Source of the DNA: Opitutaceae bacterium | GTDB lineage: Bacteria; Verrucomicrobiota; Verrucomicrobiia; Opitutales; Opitutaceae | Length of the DNA stretch: 37,909 nt | Reading direction: 5' to 3' | NCBI GenBank assembly: GCA_002694885.1 | Contig: NZNM01000129.1 | Coordinates: forward strand, 1 to 37,909 | Shown: positions 34,822 through 37,909 of the stretch, one piece after another | How positions within the stretch are numbered: the stretch's first letter is position 1 | How the letters are laid out: each line of letters starts with the position of its first letter | The notes under the pieces: generated by a model | Databases searched by the model: none | Told to the model about the DNA's origin: nothing | What the model saw: only the letters and a program-made list of their open reading frames with translations | Program-made: the position numbers and the translations under genes

Positions 34822-35217
34822 ATGCATACAGATCCAATTAGTGATTTTCTAACGCGCGTTCGCAATGCGAGCAGGGCAGGTAAGGACGAATGTGTATCTC
34901 CTCACTCGAAGATGAAGGCTGGGATTGCCAGCATTCTAAAAGAGGAGGGATTCATAGAGGAGGTATCCGACGGGAAGGATGCGAACGGCCATAAGACTCT
35001 AGTCTTAAAACTCAAGTATGTCGATGGCGAACCTTCGATAAATGGATTGGAGCGAGTCAGTCGACCTGGTTTGCGCTTGTATTCAAAAAGCGTGGATATT
35101 CCAAGAGTCTTGAATGGGTTGGGTCTATGCATATTGACGACACCAAAAGGATTGATGAAGGACAGGGACGCTCGTCGTCAGAAATTGGGTGGCGAACTGG
35201 TCTGCAACGTTTGGTAA
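34822..35217 (+). CDS. rpsH: 30S ribosomal protein S8 (131 aa)
   Basis: Binds 16S helix 21 during platform assembly and represses the spc operon in E. coli. The N-terminal part DPISDFLTRVRNASRAGKDECVSPHSKMKAGIASILKEEGFI and the C-terminal VSRPGLRLYSKSVDIPRVLNGLGLCILTTPKGLMKDRDARRQKLGGELVCNVW are standard. It has a separate 105-base leader with a -10-like box and a hairpin, unusual inside this tightly packed cluster. Confidence 0.98.
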   Translation: MHTDPISDFLTRVRNASRAGKDECVSPHSKMKAGIASILKEEGFIEEVSDGKDANGHKTLVLKLKYVDGEPSINGLERVSRPGLRLYSKSVDIPRVLNGLGLCILTTPKGLMKDRDARRQKLGGELVCNVW

Positions 35218-35232
35218 GAAGGGATTCGACGA

Positions 35233-35772
35233 ATGAGTAGAATAGGAAAATTGCCAATCGCAGTGCCAGAAAAAGTCACTGTGGACATCAGCGGAGATAC
35301 CGTTAAAGTAAAAGGCCCGAAAGGTGAACTTGAGAAAACCTTCCCCAGCGATATCTCGATCGAGTTAAAGGATGGCGAAATTAGGCTGTTGCCCGCAAAT
35401 AAGAGCCGCTTTGCCAATGCTATGTACGGAACTGCTCGTTCTATTATTAGTGGTATGGTTCAAGGAGTCGTTGAAGGCTTCTCCAAGGATATTGAGATCA
35501 GTGGCGTTGGCTACAATGCCACGCTAAAGGGAAAGGTGCTAAACCTGAAATTAGGCTTTTCTCATGATATTGATTATAACATTCCCGACGGAATCACAAT
35601 CACCGTCGGCGATGGAGGCACCAAGCTCAAGATTGAAGGCATCGATAAGCAGCTCGTAGGCCAAGCGGCTGCATCTATTCGCCACTATCATCCAATTGAG
35701 CCATACAAGGGTAAGGGCGTTCATATAGTTGGGCAACACGAGATTCGCAAGGAAGGCAAGACAGTGGCCTAA
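35233..35772 (+). CDS. rplF: 50S ribosomal protein L6 (179 aa)
   Basis: Located near the factor-binding site, with two similar domains. Conserved parts are SRIGKLPIAVPEKVTVDI, VKGPKGELEKTF, YGTARSIISGMVQGVVEGFSKDIEISGVGYNATLKGK and the C-terminal PEPYKGKGV-like PIEPYKGKGVHI segment. Length is normal. It starts 15 bases after rpsH. Confidence 0.97.
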   Translation: MSRIGKLPIAVPEKVTVDISGDTVKVKGPKGELEKTFPSDISIELKDGEIRLLPANKSRFANAMYGTARSIISGMVQGVVEGFSKDIEISGVGYNATLKGKVLNLKLGFSHDIDYNIPDGITITVGDGGTKLKIEGIDKQLVGQAAASIRHYHPIEPYKGKGVHIVGQHEIRKEGKTVA

Positions 35773-35820
35773 GCGGATTCCCAACTGTAGCATAATATAA
35801 ATCACAAAAGAGTTTTAAAA

Positions 35821-36183
35821 ATGAAGATTCAGAAGAAAAACGATCTCAGGCAGAAGCGACGTTGGCGTATTCGGAAAAAGGTGACCGGTACGGCTGATCG
35901 CCCGAGATTGAGCGTATATTTCAGCAATAAGCACATTTATGCCCAGGCAATAGACGACAGCGAGGGCAAAACGCTCGTATTCGTTTCAACGATGGGCAAG
36001 GATTTGAGAGAGCAGAATCTTAAAGCCAATCTAGACGGTGCATCCGCTCTGGGGAAATCCTTTGGAGAAAAGGCCAAGGATGCTGGAATCAAGCAGGTGG
36101 TATTCGATCGCAATGGTCGCAGATACCATGGATGTGTTAAAACCTTTGCAGATGCCGCCCGGGAGGCTGGCTTAGACTTCTAA
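35821..36183 (+). CDS. rplR: 50S ribosomal protein L18 (120 aa)
   Basis: Binds 5S rRNA with L5. The N-terminus is basic ([42 protein letters not shown]), and the C-terminal block [32 protein letters not shown] is typical. The leader is A-rich (AGTTTTAAAA) without a clear ribosome-binding site. rpsE follows after 7 bases. Confidence 0.97.
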   Translation: MKIQKKNDLRQKRRWRIRKKVTGTADRPRLSVYFSNKHIYAQAIDDSEGKTLVFVSTMGKDLREQNLKANLDGASALGKSFGEKAKDAGIKQVVFDRNGRRYHGCVKTFADAAREAGLDF

Positions 36184-36190
36184 TTGCCCT

Positions 36191-36748
36191 ATGAGCACTG
36201 AAACAAAACAAACTTCATCAGCGACAGCGACCCAAGGAAGGCGGCAAGGATCCGGTGGCCGGAACAGAAACCGTCGCGAAGAGGAAGCTGCGGACGATGG
36301 CATTTACGAGAAGGTCGTATTTATTAATCGTTGCGCGAAGGTCGTTAAAGGTGGTCGTCGCTTTAGCTTTTCAGCTTTAGTTGTTGCGGGTGACCGCGAA
36401 GGCAATGTTGGAGTGGGATACGGAAAAGCGAACGAGGTACCTGAATCGATCCGAAAAGGAAGCGAACAAGCGCGAAAACGCCAAGAGCCGATAAAACTCA
36501 AGGGTGATACGATCCCACATGAGGTATTGGGCGAGTTTGATGGAGGTAAGGTTCTCCTGCGCCCGGCCACAACGGGTACCGGAATTATTGCTGGTGGTGG
36601 CGTTAGAGCCGTTTTGGAAGCCGCGGGCGTTCAGAATGTACTGACGAAATCGTTGGGATCTAATAACGCGAACGCCGTGGTTTATGCGACACTTGACGGT
36701 CTTCGGAAATTGAAAACATACGAGGATTACAAGCGCTTGCGCTCTTAG
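36191..36748 (+). CDS. rpsE: 30S ribosomal protein S5 with basic N-terminal extension (185 aa)
   Basis: Lines the mRNA channel and affects decoding accuracy. The core begins at [52 protein letters not shown], followed by the C-terminal [36 protein letters not shown]. About 30 disordered residues rich in Arg, Gly, Gln and Asn precede the core, longer than usual. rpmD, normally next, is absent; rplO follows after 27 bases. Confidence 0.97.
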   Translation: MSTETKQTSSATATQGRRQGSGGRNRNRREEEAADDGIYEKVVFINRCAKVVKGGRRFSFSALVVAGDREGNVGVGYGKANEVPESIRKGSEQARKRQEPIKLKGDTIPHEVLGEFDGGKVLLRPATTGTGIIAGGGVRAVLEAAGVQNVLTKSLGSNNANAVVYATLDGLRKLKTYEDYKRLRS

Positions 36749-36775
36749 TTGCTCGATTTTCAGGAGTATTGTACA

Positions 36776-37249
36776 ATGAGACTACATAATCTTTCTAATG
36801 TAAAAGGCGCTGTCCATCGACGCAAGCGAGTGGGCTGTGGCGAAGGTGGAGGTCATGGCAAGACGTCAGGACGCGGTGGTAAAGGCCAAACGGCTCGTTC
36901 GGGTGGAGGTATCCGAATCGGATTCGAAGGAGGCCAAATGCCGATTTTCCGAAAGCTGCCTAGACGCGGATTTAACAACAAGAATTTCAAGACCTTCTAT
37001 GAAACCGTGAACGTTGCAGAGCTGAGTAAGCTCGACGACTCGGTTACAGAGGTGAATCGCGAAGTGCTAGCTGCCGCAGGCCTGGTGAGGCTGAACACGA
37101 ATCCTCTCAAGATCCTGGGAGAAGGCGAATTGAGTGCGGCATTGGAAATCACGGCAAACAAGTTCAGCGCTTCGGCTAAAGAGAAAATCGAAAAAGCTGG
37201 TGGCAAAGCGATAGCCGTCGACGCTACCGAAGACGAACCGAGCGAGTAA
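36776..37249 (+). CDS. rplO: 50S ribosomal protein L15 (157 aa)
   Basis: Late-stage 50S assembly protein with a long basic N-terminal arm: RLHNLSNVKGAVHRRKRVGCGEGGGHGKTSGRGGKGQTARSGG, then GFEGGQMPIFRKLPRRGF. The globular C-terminal half ends with an acidic tail. ATG 36776 is supported by AGGAG at 36762-36766; a TTG at 36749 just after the rpsE stop is less likely. Confidence 0.97.
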   Translation: MRLHNLSNVKGAVHRRKRVGCGEGGGHGKTSGRGGKGQTARSGGGIRIGFEGGQMPIFRKLPRRGFNNKNFKTFYETVNVAELSKLDDSVTEVNREVLAAAGLVRLNTNPLKILGEGELSAALEITANKFSASAKEKIEKAGGKAIAVDATEDEPSE

Positions 37250-37279
37250 ATCATTTCAAGATAGCGAAAACACTCCGGC

Positions 37280-37909
37280 ATGTTCTCCGCATTTACTAAT
37301 TGTCTTAAAATCCCCGAATTGCGTCAGCGAATTTTTCTGACGCTCTCGTTGCTATTTATTGCGAGAATTGGGGCGAATATTCCATTGCCGGGGCTCGACA
37401 CGCAGCCGTTGCAGGGGTTTTTTGCCGATCAAACCGCGCAGGGCGGAGGTAGCTTACTGGGACTATACAATATGTTCACAGGTGGAGCTCTGCTCAAAGG
37501 GGCGGTGTTCGCTCTGGGGATCATGCCCTACATTTCAGCTTCGATTATATTCCAACTGATGGGGGCTGTATTTCCTGCGCTGGCGAGATTGCAACGCGAG
37601 GGCGAGGCGGGCAGACAAAAGCTCACCCAATATACCCGATATGCGACGGTGGTAATTTCCGCGGTGCAAGCGGTTCTCTTGATTCTAGCGCTGGAAAATC
37701 CCGGACGACTCTTTCCTGGATACTCGCTAGCTGAATACGGAGAAATCGTGATTGTTGGCAAAACCTGGTTTCTAATAACTTCGACGGTATTCCTGACTGC
37801 GGGAACGGTTTTGCTCATGTGGCTTGGAGAGCAAATTACCAAGTCTGGTATCGGAAACGGGATTTCTCTTTTGATTACTGTGGGTATCCTCGCTGACTTG
37901 CCTGGGGCT
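37280..37909 (+). CDS. secY: Protein translocase subunit SecY, 5' part (210 codons, cut by window end)
   Basis: Channel-forming subunit of the SecYEG translocon. The reading frame is open from ATG 37280 to the window end with no stop. The translation begins MFSAFTNCLKIPELRQRIFLTL, with the usual amphipathic start and TM1 (LLFIARIGANIPLPG). It continues with the plug region GGSLLGLYNMFTGGAL, TM2 (FALGIMPYISASIIFQLM), the QREGEAGRQKLTQYTRYAT loop and GNGISLLITVGIL. It is the expected next gene after rplO. The missing part would hold the remaining TM helices. Confidence 0.96.
   Translation, partial: MFSAFTNCLKIPELRQRIFLTLSLLFIARIGANIPLPGLDTQPLQGFFADQTAQGGGSLLGLYNMFTGGALLKGAVFALGIMPYISASIIFQLMGAVFPALARLQREGEAGRQKLTQYTRYATVVISAVQAVLLILALENPGRLFPGYSLAEYGEIVIVGKTWFLITSTVFLTAGTVLLMWLGEQITKSGIGNGISLLITVGILADLPGA

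Overview
The window is a stretch of core bacterial chromosome, roughly half G+C, densely coded and mostly on the + strand. Gene content and several protein signatures (a non-canonical EF-Tu switch I, an RRM/Gly-rich RNA-binding protein, no rpmD) suggest the PVC group, most likely Verrucomicrobiota of the Opitutae/Puniceicoccales type. That placement is inference from memory of family signatures, not from a search.

Region 1 (1-5300) holds mixed housekeeping genes. parB is on +, with the last bases of an upstream gene, presumably parA, at the left edge. A secreted acidic protein of unknown function follows on +. Three genes lie on -: an RRM RNA-binding protein, ruvB, and a long disordered arginine-rich protein. 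The first and third end in clear intrinsic terminators. A small all-alpha dUTPase-like gene then reads on +.

Region 2 (5383-9955) is a four-gene envelope operon: a large exported TPR protein, an ExbB/TolQ-type protein, an ExbD/TolR-type protein with the proton-channel Asp at residue 25, and a single-TM protein in the position of TonB/TolA but without a recognisable TonB domain. It looks like a proton-motive-force transducer of unknown target.

Region 3 (10049-22738) is the tufB/secE/rif region: tRNA-Thr(GGU), tuf, tRNA-Trp(CCA), secE, nusG, rplK, rplA, rplJ, rplL, rpoB, rpoC. Hairpins sit after tRNA-Thr, after tuf and between rplL and rpoB, and a strong terminator follows rpoC. RpoC has lost three of the four zinc-ligand cysteines of its second zinc site.

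Region 4 (22812-24666, - strand) is a two-gene insertion between rpoC and rpsL: a nucleosidase-like protein with a helical C-terminal extension, followed by a spore-photoproduct-lyase-like radical SAM protein. This pair is the best candidate for an under-described system here.

Region 5 (24908-37909) is a merged str-S10-spc cluster: rpsL, rpsG, fusA, rpsJ, rplC, rplD, rplW, rplB, rpsS, rplV, rpsC, rplP, rpmC, rpsQ, rplN, rplX, rplE, rpsN, rpsH, rplF, rplR, rpsE, rplO and the 5' part of secY, cut by the window edge. There is no tuf after fusA and no rpmD between rpsE and rplO. Leader-like hairpins occur before rplC, rplE and rpsH. No gap between called genes exceeds 300 bases. I saw no CRISPR array, insertion sequence or prophage.
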